From positions 3,038,001-3,102,000 of the forward strand of contig NZ_CBDIPG010000001.1 in the NCBI RefSeq assembly GCF_965283645.1: DNA of 64,000 bases, in the 5' to 3' direction. The notes below the pieces were generated by a model. That model was not told where the DNA came from. It saw only the letters and a program-made list of their open reading frames with translations, and searched no databases. The stretch is from Kordia sp965283645 (GTDB lineage: Bacteria; Bacteroidota; Bacteroidia; Flavobacteriales; Flavobacteriaceae). Shown in pieces: positions 38,101-45,397 of this stretch. Made by a program: the position numbers and the translations under genes. Every line of letters begins with the position of its first letter. Within the stretch, counting starts at the first letter, position 1.

Positions 38101-38424
38101 TACAAGATTTAAAAAATTCCTTTTGTTGAAATCTTCTATTTGGAAAAAGTCTTCTTGACTATTCTCATAAACGATATAGTATTTGTTGTTTACTTTATCA
38201 AATCCTGTTTCAATGACTTTCTGAACTCCAAATATATTTTCATTGATAAATGGATTTATTTCATTTTTAAATATTCGATCTATCGTTTTTTTATATTCAG
38301 ATTTCAATTGTATTGTGAAGATTTCAAATTCTGAACCAGAGTTATCTTCCGTAAGCCACAGTTTTAGGTTTTCTCCATAAGAAGTTATTTGGTCAATTAT
38401 TTCGTAATCATTGATTTTTTGCAT
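35125..38424 (-). CDS. Kinase-like domain fused to SF1 (Upf1/Dna2-like) helicase
   Basis: In this 1099-residue protein residues 1-215 look like a degenerate protein-kinase fold: YEIIDQITSYGENLKLWL at the start, and late landmarks FLSPEIIANQ plus DDIFAIATLYQEYL matching the APE and DxxxxG regions. No HRD or DFG is seen, so it is a pseudokinase candidate. Residues about 500-1080 form an SF1B helicase: QGPPGAGKTT, VIMDEASKASP, MIGDHKQLPP, LDIQYRMPRHIG, TVDKFQGSERD and INVALSRAKR. It is first in the minus-strand operon. It could be an effector that unwinds or degrades unmodified DNA. Confidence 0.75.
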   Translation of the reverse strand: MQKINDYEIIDQITSYGENLKLWLTEDNSGSEFEIFTIQLKSEYKKTIDRIFKNEINPFINENIFGVQKVIETGFDKVNNKYYIVYENSQEDFFQIEDFNKRNFLNLVKTLNLLKSKNRYGFVLNDETVLLNNNDEVLIKYIGLFEIFKLYHALDEGFLSPEIIANQKPKIQDDIFAIATLYQEYLANKANIIPKSLAKERIDRYKKYSELIDDINEIKESLNISDTRNTIKIKSNVSDDDFEPIIKEMNEVCYWTIETEKSKQGQIMGQFSTENYSGRYYVDPQNYLFIPYINDRYEKTIKIGSIANFSFALDYTSFDCFEFFQDKYDEKNKLASQYKSHTNTLEEWQALPKEEKKFIEEKAFKANYVERVETRDNQQNIRFNLTEDFIDWDEIRKLKKEKVVLYIDDSEIGTILDFDSSDQSLILKDTKVDLEEIPAKGKLIQDVTQEISQYKKQLEACKQFKERTIENPEIIGILTTPEKTPTFNRIDFDYDDFEENLKSDKLKNDESQKEAVLEALHRKPVFLIQGPPGAGKTTVIVELVEQLVAKNSNCKILITSQSNLAVDNVLERLPKEILFMRLASNEVVENDSIQQDVKAHLFENKLNHWIQQTQSKSIENLNSKIGARSKNKALIKFYSFYSRIQKSNEKEVLNEFFKRLRTSPSYIKKLFKDVNTKKSIENIFKKELGTTNLKLLQLQKEWFAFISNATTEGKSVLNNGSTTIDLGTAYAMSMNVFGATCIHIASSKYRKINLKFDYVIMDEASKASPAETLVPISMGRNIIMIGDHKQLPPVITREELIKDKVKKQLDDNGLDFEKTFGKSLFEKLITSFEQNPSLEPYIKMLDIQYRMPRHIGNLISNHFYDKKLKNPNVEIDILNTYDDDKSHGLNLKKPLVQIIENQKAIEVPNSIIFIATSNKNKPNDNGNKFDRKNYCNARVIEETLQKLNELYHGNLDKDKPFNIGVIAGYRGQVNLLRNQIKHEKYSNFNIKKDNNSKSLIEINTVDKFQGSERDIIIYDIVRSDSNKSILGFLQDYRRINVALSRAKRLLIIVGDSEYILKRAMLYKDDRFNDFKLKNIIKEIEEQGLIYNSLKEALNG

Positions 38425-38502
38425 TAATAGTGACTGTTATTTTTATTGATTGCTGTTATATTTGAAATAGCCTATAAAGAAAAAAATAATTCTTTATTAA
38501 AT

Positions 38503-38518
38503 CTTACGGTTTTCCTTA
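38503..38518 (+). repeat. 16-bp direct repeat, right copy
   Basis: CTTACGGTTTTCCTTA is identical to 24398-24413 and in the same orientation. It lies 79 bp before the helicase start. Together the copies frame a 14.1-kb segment holding every island gene. Confidence 0.6.
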
Positions 38519-38803
38519 TTGAATTAGTGTAGAAAGAGATAGTAACGTTACAATGATTTGGAAATCTTAAACCAAATTTAAAGAATAACTATTTAGAGGA
38601 AAGCTAACTACTTAGAGATATAATTTTAGTTTTCTAAAAAGAATTAGAATGATTTTGTTTAAATTTGAAAAGTATTTTTTAATAAAATAAGAATACACAA
38701 ACGAATACGATTACCTGTTCGTAATTAACTCCATGAATTGTAAATAACTATAAATCAGCTGAATGGTTTTTTAGAGTTTTCAGAGGAAAAGCGGATAGCC
38801 TGA

Positions 38804-38852
38804 CCACACTAAAAAAATGCACACTATTTAGGTGTGCATTTTTTTAGTGTGG
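38804..38852 (-). terminator. Strong bidirectional hairpin terminator
   Basis: The two 21-bp arms (38804-38824 and 38832-38852) are perfect complements around a 7-nt loop. A run of seven A/T inside the stem provides the T tract for both strands. It lies 15 bp after the stop of the ABC ATPase gene (38867) and should end that operon. Confidence 0.85.
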
Positions 38853-38866
38853 GAACGCCCAAATTA

Positions 38867-39586
38867 TTAGGCTTCTAAAGTTTCTCCGGCTGATCCTGCA
38901 AAGAAGGCTTCTAATTCTTTTAGGGTTGCTTCTGATTTTTGAATGTCTTTTACAACTTCACCTTTGTTTAGTACTACAATTCGATCCGAAACTTCCGTGA
39001 CGTGCATTAAATCGTGACTGGAAACCAAAACCGTTACATGTTTGTCTTCTGCAAGTTTTTTGATGATTCCTTTTAAACGAATTTGCGTTGTAGGATCTAG
39101 GTTTGCAAAAGGTTCATCTAAGATGATAACTTCAGGATCGCCAATGAAAGAAGCAACAATTCCTGCCTTTTTTTGGTTTCCTTTACTTAAGTCACGCAAG
39201 TATTTTTTCTGGTTTAGAATTTCTCCGTGGAAAAAGTCTTCAAATTGTGCTAACAACGCATCAACATCCGATTTATTTTTTCCTCTGAGTTCTCCAATGA
39301 AGTAGAAATATTCTTCTGCAGTTAGGTATCCAATTAGGAAACTTTCGTCTATAAATGATGATGTAAATGGTTTCCAGGCTTCACTTTCGTGCACTCTTAT
39401 GTTTTTATTACTGATGTATCCGCTTGAAGGTTCAATTAGGTCCAATAACAAGCTGAATAAGGTTGTTTTTCCAGCTCCATTGTTTCCGACCAATCCGAAA
39501 CTTTGTCCTTTTGGAATGTCTAATGAGTTTATTTTGAGTACGGTATTTTCTCCGTATGTTTTTGATATATTTTGTATTGAAATCAT
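38867..39586 (-). CDS. ABC transporter ATP-binding protein
   Basis: The 239-residue protein shows Walker A GLVGNNGAGKTTLF, the signature LRDLSKGNQKK (LSKGN instead of LSGGQ), Walker B VIILDEPFANLDP and the switch His in VLVSSHDLMH. It should power the membrane protein encoded just upstream (DUF5687), 18 bp apart. The substrate is unknown; the subfamily resembles those of antibiotic or lipid exporters with DrrA/CcmA-like ATPases. It is the last gene of a PadR-controlled operon. Confidence 0.92.
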   Translation of the reverse strand: MISIQNISKTYGENTVLKINSLDIPKGQSFGLVGNNGAGKTTLFSLLLDLIEPSSGYISNKNIRVHESEAWKPFTSSFIDESFLIGYLTAEEYFYFIGELRGKNKSDVDALLAQFEDFFHGEILNQKKYLRDLSKGNQKKAGIVASFIGDPEVIILDEPFANLDPTTQIRLKGIIKKLAEDKHVTVLVSSHDLMHVTEVSDRIVVLNKGEVVKDIQKSEATLKELEAFFAGSAGETLEA

Positions 39587-39604
39587 TGTCGTTGTTTTAG
39601 TAGA

Positions 39605-41077
39605 TTATTTTTTTTCGCCGAAAGCTGCAATGGTTTTGTATTTTCCTTTTTGATATACTTGTTCAATTTTGTTTAGGAAAAAGTTTCTGAATAATAGTCC
39701 AATTATTCCGCTTACTCCTAAGCAAATAATTCCTGTTGTTAATCCAAAAAAGAAGTAAGGAATGTAGAGTAATAATACAGGTAATAACATTTTTGGTAAT
39801 GCAATTAGTAATTGCGTAGGATTGAATCCTTGTGTGTTGCTGAATGCTTTTGCTTTGGCATTTAATTCGACAGGAACTCTGTTGAGTGCGCCACCAAATA
39901 GTGTTACAAACGAGTTGATTCCGATGTTGAAAGATGCGCCTGCGGCAATCATTCCAAAAATATCCCAACCAAAGTAAATGTATGGCGTACTAAGTATGAA
40001 TGAAACTAATACTGCTAAGACCATTAGGTACCATTTTGATTCTAAGTATTGTCGGTATGGAATATTTTGACTCATCATCATTTTGTAATATTCACTATCC
40101 CAAGAAGGCACCATTTGCCCAAACGAGAATAGAAATCCTGCCGTTATGAATAGTGATGCAAATGCTAACATTGCTGGCATTTCGCGATATACATCTTGTG
40201 TGAAAAATATTAATCCGTAAAACAGAAACATGCATGACATGAATAGTACTTGTTTTGGTCGTTTATTTCTCCAAATCATTCGTACATCATTTTTTAAGAA
40301 TGTTGCCAATGTTCCAAAACGATCTAACCAAGAAAGATCAGATGTTTTTACTTCTTTTACTTCTTTAGAAATGGCGCCGTCTAAATAGAAACGTTTGTAT
40401 AGATAGTTATAGTTTAAATAGTATAGAGAACATGCCAACGCAATTGGAATGATTGCTAAGTACGGATGATTGTATAGTCCGTTGAACAGCATTCCGAAGA
40501 ATTCAGATATTGCATAGATTTGGAAATATTCCAAAGCGACAAAAGCAGCTAACAATGCTACGGTGATGTAAAATACCGTATTGCTTTTGTTTACTAAAAT
40601 GTTTAAAAAATTTAGTGCTTGTGTAATGGCTACTATAGAAATAAACCACAGAATTACATTCAGTGCCGAATATCCATTAAATAGCAATACAATACTAAAT
40701 GGTATAAATATGAATAGTGGTAAGATGTTGAAAAAGGAAACCGTTGTTTTTCCAAGTAAGAAGTGAATGATGGTTTTCTTTTTGATTGGAATTATCATTA
40801 ATGGTTTAATGTTCATTACAGGCATTTGCTGCATGAAGTATCGAAATAATAAATCTATTAGAAACCAATAAATGATGAAGTTGTTCACTACTATGATTGG
40901 ATCGATATCTGGAACTGTTTTTTTTACAATAAAAAAGAGTCCAATTCCTAATACCAAAGCACAACCTCCAAAGTATAAAGCGGCTAGTACTAATAGTATT
41001 TTGATGGCGATTCCTTTTTGAAAAGCGGAAGATCTTACAAATTCTTTCCACTGTAAGCTTAGAAATTTTTTGACCAT
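39605..41077 (-). CDS. DUF5687 membrane protein (ABC permease)
   Basis: The 490-residue protein has about 11-12 membrane helices. Its N-terminal motif LSLQWKEFVRSSAFQKGI and the later LATFLKNDVRMIWRNKRPKQVL are typical of DUF5687, a Bacteroidota-specific ABC-2-like permease. The C-terminus is short and basic (KGKYKTIAAFGEKK). Its stop lies 18 bp before the ATPase start, so the two form one transporter. Substrate unknown. Confidence 0.85.
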   Translation of the reverse strand: MVKKFLSLQWKEFVRSSAFQKGIAIKILLVLAALYFGGCALVLGIGLFFIVKKTVPDIDPIIVVNNFIIYWFLIDLLFRYFMQQMPVMNIKPLMIIPIKKKTIIHFLLGKTTVSFFNILPLFIFIPFSIVLLFNGYSALNVILWFISIVAITQALNFLNILVNKSNTVFYITVALLAAFVALEYFQIYAISEFFGMLFNGLYNHPYLAIIPIALACSLYYLNYNYLYKRFYLDGAISKEVKEVKTSDLSWLDRFGTLATFLKNDVRMIWRNKRPKQVLFMSCMFLFYGLIFFTQDVYREMPAMLAFASLFITAGFLFSFGQMVPSWDSEYYKMMMSQNIPYRQYLESKWYLMVLAVLVSFILSTPYIYFGWDIFGMIAAGASFNIGINSFVTLFGGALNRVPVELNAKAKAFSNTQGFNPTQLLIALPKMLLPVLLLYIPYFFFGLTTGIICLGVSGIIGLLFRNFFLNKIEQVYQKGKYKTIAAFGEKK

Positions 41078-41138
41078 TTTGTTTTTTTTGGATTGGGTTT
41101 ACATGTAGTTAGTGTCAATTTTTCAAATTTGTTACACC

Positions 41139-41834
41139 TTAATCAACAAGTTCGTATTCTGGATAGGTTTCACGCAGCAGTTCTTCTGCTTTTTGCGGCA
41201 ATACATTGGTACTAATATATGTGAATAAGGAAATAAATACTAGAAAAATTGCTATGAGTAATTGCATTACAATATAATCCGTTTTTATAATATCCGAAAA
41301 GTGTATCAAGTGGTAAAAGTTTAGTACATAAAAACCGCTATGACCAGTTTTGTGGATCATTTCTTCTAATTTCCATCGTTTCCCTGTTTCTATTCGTCTT
41401 TTTTTATAGCTGGAATCGTTGTTGTACACTTGAAAGAAAAAAGAAAAACACACCATGATAAATAAAATTCCAGCAATCCATGTGCTGACAGCGCTGTACC
41501 GAATCATGCAGAATAATGCTAATATAGCACAAAGCGTTCCTATTATTTTTGGCAACTTGATGTATTCTCGCATGAAACGAAATATAAATTTTATGTATCT
41601 TTTTGACATGCTTTCACTATACTTTTCGATGATATCATTGAATCCGAAAATTCCAAATTCTTTGAATTCTAAATTGAGCGCATCATCAAAAGAAAGTTGT
41701 GGATTGTGTTCCCAACGTTTTTCAATTCCGTTTGCCAAATGATCGACCAATTCGGTTTGCAAATCGTAATATTCTACGTAGTGTTCACGTGTGAATTTGT
41801 ATAGTTCTGCTATGTGTGTTGCTGTGAGTTTCAT
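41139..41834 (-). CDS. HAAS-like membrane protein, paralogue 3
   Basis: In this 231-residue protein the N-terminal 70 residues form a helical domain (HYVEYYDLQTELVDHLANGIE, LSFDDALNLEFKEFG) of the kind found with PadR regulators and called HAAS. Four membrane helices follow (about 95-115, 118-135, 173-190 and 192-212). It resembles the two neighbouring genes but is the most diverged. It is 61 bp upstream of the transporter permease and probably modulates it. Confidence 0.65.
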   Translation of the reverse strand: MKLTATHIAELYKFTREHYVEYYDLQTELVDHLANGIEKRWEHNPQLSFDDALNLEFKEFGIFGFNDIIEKYSESMSKRYIKFIFRFMREYIKLPKIIGTLCAILALFCMIRYSAVSTWIAGILFIMVCFSFFFQVYNNDSSYKKRRIETGKRWKLEEMIHKTGHSGFYVLNFYHLIHFSDIIKTDYIVMQLLIAIFLVFISLFTYISTNVLPQKAEELLRETYPEYELVD

Positions 41835-41861
41835 GTTCTTTGTGCAATTCAGTTTTAGGAG

Positions 41862-42587
41862 TTAATTTGATATTAAGTCATAGTATTTTTTATATTCTTT
41901 ACAGACATTATCATATCTAATAAAACTTGCTTTGATAAGTGGAAATAATAGAATAAGCATCCATGCAAATAGTTGAAATTCCATCTTTTCATCATAATAA
42001 CTTTTGTAAATATTAGGCACTAGACTGAAAATATTTATCCACATAAAAACACCAACCATAGACATATTAATGTGTAATGATTTTTTAGGAATTTGCCCTT
42101 TTATTGATTTATAGATGATTGATATAAACGGATAAAAAAGATAGACAAACCCAACGGTTAACGCCCATTTTTCAGAATATTTTGAAATCACAAAAATTGA
42201 CAGAATCATGAGGGCAAATTCTATATAAAATTGCACCGATGTAAATAAGTTTATAAATTGTTTCCAGTATGCTTTCGCATGCTTTTTACTTATTTGTTTT
42301 TGCTTTTCGCGTTGTAGTTTTTCAAAACCTTCACCTGTTGCATACTTTGTAGATTTAATCCATTTTGTATTATCTTTGTTTAAGATATATCCTTGGCGAA
42401 TTTCATTTCCAAAAGAGATCGTAATTGCTTCCAACGCGGCTTCAAAACTCATGGATTCATGCGTCATTTTTTCTTCTACGCCCGTAGCAACATGATCCAA
42501 TATTTCTAAGCGAACATCCCAAAATTGGACGCCACTTTTTCGCAAGTAATCATCAATGTATTGTATTCGTTGTTGCGTTAATTTCAT
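41862..42587 (-). CDS. HAAS-like membrane protein, paralogue 2
   Basis: The 241-residue protein starts IQYIDDYLRKSGVQFWDVRLE, ILDHVATGVEEKM and FEAALEAITISFGNEI, the same pattern as paralogue 1. Several membrane helices follow (about 122-185, then 187-230). The family has no known biochemical role; linkage to PadR and an ABC transporter suggests signalling or transport control. It sits 18 bp after paralogue 1 and 27 bp before paralogue 3. Confidence 0.68.
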   Translation of the reverse strand: MKLTQQRIQYIDDYLRKSGVQFWDVRLEILDHVATGVEEKMTHESMSFEAALEAITISFGNEIRQGYILNKDNTKWIKSTKYATGEGFEKLQREKQKQISKKHAKAYWKQFINLFTSVQFYIEFALMILSIFVISKYSEKWALTVGFVYLFYPFISIIYKSIKGQIPKKSLHINMSMVGVFMWINIFSLVPNIYKSYYDEKMEFQLFAWMLILLFPLIKASFIRYDNVCKEYKKYYDLISN

Positions 42588-42605
42588 AGATTTTTTGCTC
42601 TGGTT

Positions 42606-43337
42606 TTATACCGAAATTAGCTCTTTGTACTTTTTGTATTGAGTGTATATTTTTTTGTGAATTGATAAACTAGCTTTTATGATAGGATAAAACAGCAACA
42701 TTGGTAATAGAAACCAAAATATATTCTTGGATTCCAACCCAGGAGTTGTAAAGATAAATGCAAATGTATGGATACTGATTCCAAAAAATACTGATATTAC
42801 CTTTGAGCTCATTTCTCCACGCAACGAATCTTGTGCAAATTTTTTGTGCTTTTTTGTAGTCATGAGTGTTTTAAAAATTTCTATGGTTAACCATATTCCT
42901 GCCGCAACTAAACCCCATTTTGTATCGTATTGAAAAACTACGTATGTCATGAGTATAAAACATAGGTATTCAGTATAAAAACGTAACGAAAAGAAGTTTT
43001 CTTTTAGTTTTTTTATTAATAACTGTACATATTGCTTTCGGTTTTGTCTACGTTTTTCTTCTTCTAATTCTTTAAAACCTTTGTTGTTTGAAAATATTCC
43101 AGAAAAAAGTACTACTGTTTTATCTCTATTTAATAAATGACGTTCTTGAATATCATTTCCAAAAGCAACTGTTACTTCCATTAATGCTTCATCAAAAGAA
43201 AGTTCGGTTGTCGCTATTTTTTCTTCAATGGCTTCAATAAAGTGATCCAAAAGCTCAATACGAACGTCCCAATAGCTTACACCACTTCGTTGTAAATATT
43301 CATCAATGGTTTGTATTTCGTCTTTTGTAAGTTTCAT
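42606..43337 (-). CDS. HAAS-like membrane protein, paralogue 1
   Basis: The 243-residue protein has the N-terminal helical domain IQTIDEYLQRSGVSYWDVRIE, LLDHFIEAIEEKI and FDEALMEVTVAFGNDI. A charged linker with KGFKELEEEKRRQNRKQ follows, then four to five membrane helices. It is clearly a duplicate of paralogue 2 (similar length, same linker EKxRQ). The first of the three, it lies 184 bp after the PadR gene, with a repeat copy in that gap. Confidence 0.68.
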   Translation of the reverse strand: MKLTKDEIQTIDEYLQRSGVSYWDVRIELLDHFIEAIEEKIATTELSFDEALMEVTVAFGNDIQERHLLNRDKTVVLFSGIFSNNKGFKELEEEKRRQNRKQYVQLLIKKLKENFFSLRFYTEYLCFILMTYVVFQYDTKWGLVAAGIWLTIEIFKTLMTTKKHKKFAQDSLRGEMSSKVISVFFGISIHTFAFIFTTPGLESKNIFWFLLPMLLFYPIIKASLSIHKKIYTQYKKYKELISV

Positions 43338-43438
43338 GTTTTCTATTGTGTTCCGTTGTTTCGGTTTTGGATTTATTTGTACTTTTTTATTTAAAATTCA
43401 ACATTTACCATTTATAATTGACTTTGTTGATTTGTTGA

Positions 43439-43461
43439 TTTCGACTGCGCTCAATGTGACA
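43439..43461 (+). repeat. Dispersed intergenic repeat, copy 1
   Basis: A 23-bp stretch with core GACTGCGCTCAAT recurs inverted at 45295-45317 with one mismatch. Similar short dispersed repeats are common between genes in flavobacterial genomes. The function is unknown. Confidence 0.65.
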
Positions 43462-43521
43462 GTTGTTTGTAAAACAACCTATTTCTCAATACTCAATACT
43501 AGTATCTAATTACTTTTTCAA

Positions 43522-43860
43522 TTATTCTATACTCCATTTGGCATTTACCAACGTGTGCATGTTTCGGATGTAATCTTCTAATTCTTTCAATTTGCTCACC
43601 GTTTCTTTGCTTCCTTTTTCGGTAAGCTTGTAATATTTGCGCAAGCGATTGTCTACTTTGGCAACTTCAACATCAAGCAATTCTTCCGCTTCAAGTTTGT
43701 GTAATGCTGGATATAACGCACCTTCCGTAATGTTGAGTTCTCCATTGGTGATTTCTTTTACCTTTTGCGTAATTTCATATCCATACATTTTTCCGTTCTC
43801 TTCCAAGAGTTTTAAAATGATTGTATGCAGGCTTCCTTTGTAGAGTTTTGAGTTTCCCAT
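43522..43860 (-). CDS. PadR-family transcriptional regulator
   Basis: The 112-residue protein has the classical PadR winged helix: LHTIILKLLEENGKMYGYEI, ITEGALYPALHKLEAEELLD and RKYYKLTEKGSKE. The C-terminal helix (LKELEDYIRNMHTLVNAKW) should dimerise. It heads the operon with the HAAS-like proteins and the ABC transporter, which it probably represses. It has its own TATATTTG element (43877-43884) and a 12-bp palindrome 36 bp upstream of its start. Confidence 0.9.
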   Translation of the reverse strand: MGNSKLYKGSLHTIILKLLEENGKMYGYEITQKVKEITNGELNITEGALYPALHKLEAEELLDVEVAKVDNRLRKYYKLTEKGSKETVSKLKELEDYIRNMHTLVNAKWSIE

Positions 43861-43876
43861 GGTTTTATTTCTTATT

Positions 43877-43884
43877 CAAATATA
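43877..43884 (-). promoter_or_regulatory. -7 element (TATATTTG) for padR
   Basis: On the minus strand TATATTTG matches TAnnTTTG, 16 bp before the ATG of the PadR gene. The -33 element is unclear. Confidence 0.55.
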
Positions 43885-43895
43885 TACATAATTTT

Positions 43896-43907
43896 CTTAT
43901 GCATAAG
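43896..43907. promoter_or_regulatory. Palindrome, possible PadR operator
   Basis: CTTATGCATAAG is a perfect 12-bp palindrome just upstream of the padR -7 element. An autoregulatory PadR site here is plausible but unproven. Confidence 0.35.
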
Positions 43908-43960
43908 TTTTTTAGGTATAATTTGTTGTCAATTCCCTTTAAAAGCCTTGTTTGTTTGTT

Positions 43961-43968
43961 TATTTTTG
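43961..43968 (+). promoter_or_regulatory. -7 element (TATTTTTG) for the ferredoxin reductase gene
   Basis: TATTTTTG matches TAnnTTTG and lies 48 bp before the ATG at 44017. It also argues against the longer frame that begins upstream of this site. Confidence 0.55.
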
Positions 43969-44016
43969 CAGAATTATTCGCAAATTGCGATCATTTTTAT
44001 TAAAATAGATTACACA

Positions 44017-45057
44017 ATGTCAGATTTTCGTCAGTTAGAAGTACGTCATATTCATAGAGAAACACCAAGCGCTGTAAGTGTTGAATTTACCATTCCAGCC
44101 GCTTTAGAACCTGAGTTTTCTTTTAAATCAGGACAATATATTACGATTAAAAAAACCTTTGATGGTGAAGAAATTCGCAGAGCATATTCATTGTGTTCTA
44201 CGCCAAAAGAGAATAGCGTAAAAGTTGCCATTAAAGAAGTAACTGATGGAACGTTTTCTACATATGCCAACCGAGAGTTAACCGTAGGAACTGTTTTGGA
44301 AGTGCATCCGCCAGAAGGAAAGTTTTTATATACACCTTCTTCTCATAAAGGAGCTTTGGCTTTGTTTGCCGCTGGTAGTGGAATTACACCAGTTATGAGC
44401 ATTTTGAAAACTGCTTTGGATTATGGAAATACAGTTGCGCTTTTGTACGGAAATAAGTCTATAGCAGAAACTATTTTTTATGATGAATTGATTGCTTTGA
44501 CAGAAAAGTATCCTAATTTTTATTTGAAATTTGCATTTAGTCAAACACGTGAAGAGAACGCCTTGGCAGGACGAATTGATGGTGCTTCCGTGAATTATGT
44601 TGTTAAGAATCAAATGAAAGACGTTGATTTTAGTCAGTATTATATTTGCGGACCAGAAGAAATGATTCATACGGTTTCAGATACTTTGAAAAGTAATGGT
44701 GTTGCTGAAGATACAATTCACTTTGAGTTGTTTACGTCTTCTGCTGAAACCAACGAAGCCGCTGAAGCTGTAACTGGAAAGACAAAAATTTCTATTTTGG
44801 TTGATGATGAGGATTTTACATTTGAAATGGACGCAAGCGAAACTATTTTGGATGCCGCTTTGAAGCAAAAAATTGACGCACCGTATTCATGTCAAGGAGG
44901 AATTTGCAGCAGTTGTATTTGCAGAGTTACTGAAGGAAAGGCAATTATGGAGAAGAACCAGATTTTAACCGATAGTGAGTTGGAAGAAGGAATGATTTTA
45001 GCCTGTCAGGCACATCCAACTACCGCTACGATTGCAGTTGATTTTGATGATATTTAG
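44017..45057 (+). CDS. PaaE-like FAD/[2Fe-2S] ferredoxin--NAD(P) reductase
   Basis: I start at the ATG at 44017 (MSDFRQLEVRHIHRETP), giving 346 residues; the frame runs 69 bp further upstream but overlaps the promoter. The FAD motif is RRAYSLCST, the NAD(P) domain has FAAGSGITPVMSILK and YYICGPEEM, and the C-terminal ferredoxin has CQGGICSSCIC with the fourth Cys in LACQAH. Such proteins pass electrons from NAD(P)H to oxygenases, desaturases or hydroxylases. No oxygenase gene is nearby, so the partner is elsewhere. A run of 7-bp repeats begins 2 bp after the stop. Confidence 0.9.
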   Translation: MSDFRQLEVRHIHRETPSAVSVEFTIPAALEPEFSFKSGQYITIKKTFDGEEIRRAYSLCSTPKENSVKVAIKEVTDGTFSTYANRELTVGTVLEVHPPEGKFLYTPSSHKGALALFAAGSGITPVMSILKTALDYGNTVALLYGNKSIAETIFYDELIALTEKYPNFYLKFAFSQTREENALAGRIDGASVNYVVKNQMKDVDFSQYYICGPEEMIHTVSDTLKSNGVAEDTIHFELFTSSAETNEAAEAVTGKTKISILVDDEDFTFEMDASETILDAALKQKIDAPYSCQGGICSSCICRVTEGKAIMEKNQILTDSELEEGMILACQAHPTTATIAVDFDDI

Positions 45058-45059
45058 GC

Positions 45060-45182
45060 GATGTTAGATGTTAGATGTTAGATGTTAGATGTTAGATGTT
45101 AGATGTTAGATGTTAGATGTTAGATGTTAGATGTTAGATGTTAGATGTTAGATGTTAGATGTTAGATGTTAGATGTTAGATG
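45060..45182 (+). repeat. Tandem array of the 7-mer GATGTTA, about 17 copies
   Basis: A perfect GATGTTA unit repeats about 17.5 times immediately after the TAG of the ferredoxin reductase. Copy number could vary by slippage. The unit length is not a multiple of three. Confidence 0.9.
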
Positions 45183-45294
45183 GAATTTAAAAACTAAAAC
45201 GTCACTTCGAGTGATTTTTGAAAAAAATTGTATCGAGAAGTACTATGAAATAAAAAATAAGCTTGAGATACGAGTAGTAGACAGTGAGGTTTTC

Positions 45295-45317
45295 TGTCAT
45301 ATTGAGCGCAGTCGAAA
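45295..45317 (-). repeat. Dispersed intergenic repeat, copy 2 (inverted)
   Basis: The reverse complement of the 43439-43461 repeat, with 22 of 23 bases equal. Confidence 0.65.
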
Positions 45318-45397
45318 TAGACAGAAAAGTGTATCAAGAAATGCGCTACAATTCTAAACAATCATAGGAACTCACTAGATTGAATCTTGCAGCATAA

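Larger units (their letters stand above)
38425..38866. other. Intergenic region at the right edge of the defence island
   Basis: These 442 bp contain the start region of the helicase operon, the right 16-bp repeat (38503-38518) and the terminator of the ABC transporter operon (38804-38852). A short palindrome GTAACGTTAC lies near 38541-38550. No coding frame is apparent. Confidence 0.5.
45058..45397. other. Intergenic region with microsatellite and dispersed repeat
   Basis: The 340 bp between the convergent ferredoxin reductase gene and the GT9 gene hold the 7-bp array (45060-45182) and the inverted repeat copy (45295-45317). No coding frame is convincing. Confidence 0.55.

Noticed and set aside
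38457..38464. Plus-strand TATATTTG promoter element
   Set aside because: No gene follows on the plus strand; all genes nearby run on the minus strand, so it is probably chance.
39663..39968. A 101-codon minus-strand ORF in another frame of the DUF5687 gene
   Set aside because: It overlaps a long membrane protein with clear family motifs and has no independent support.
44326..44670. A 114-codon minus-strand ORF in the ferredoxin reductase
   Set aside because: It is antisense to a well-supported enzyme with intact motifs and shows no recognisable domain.
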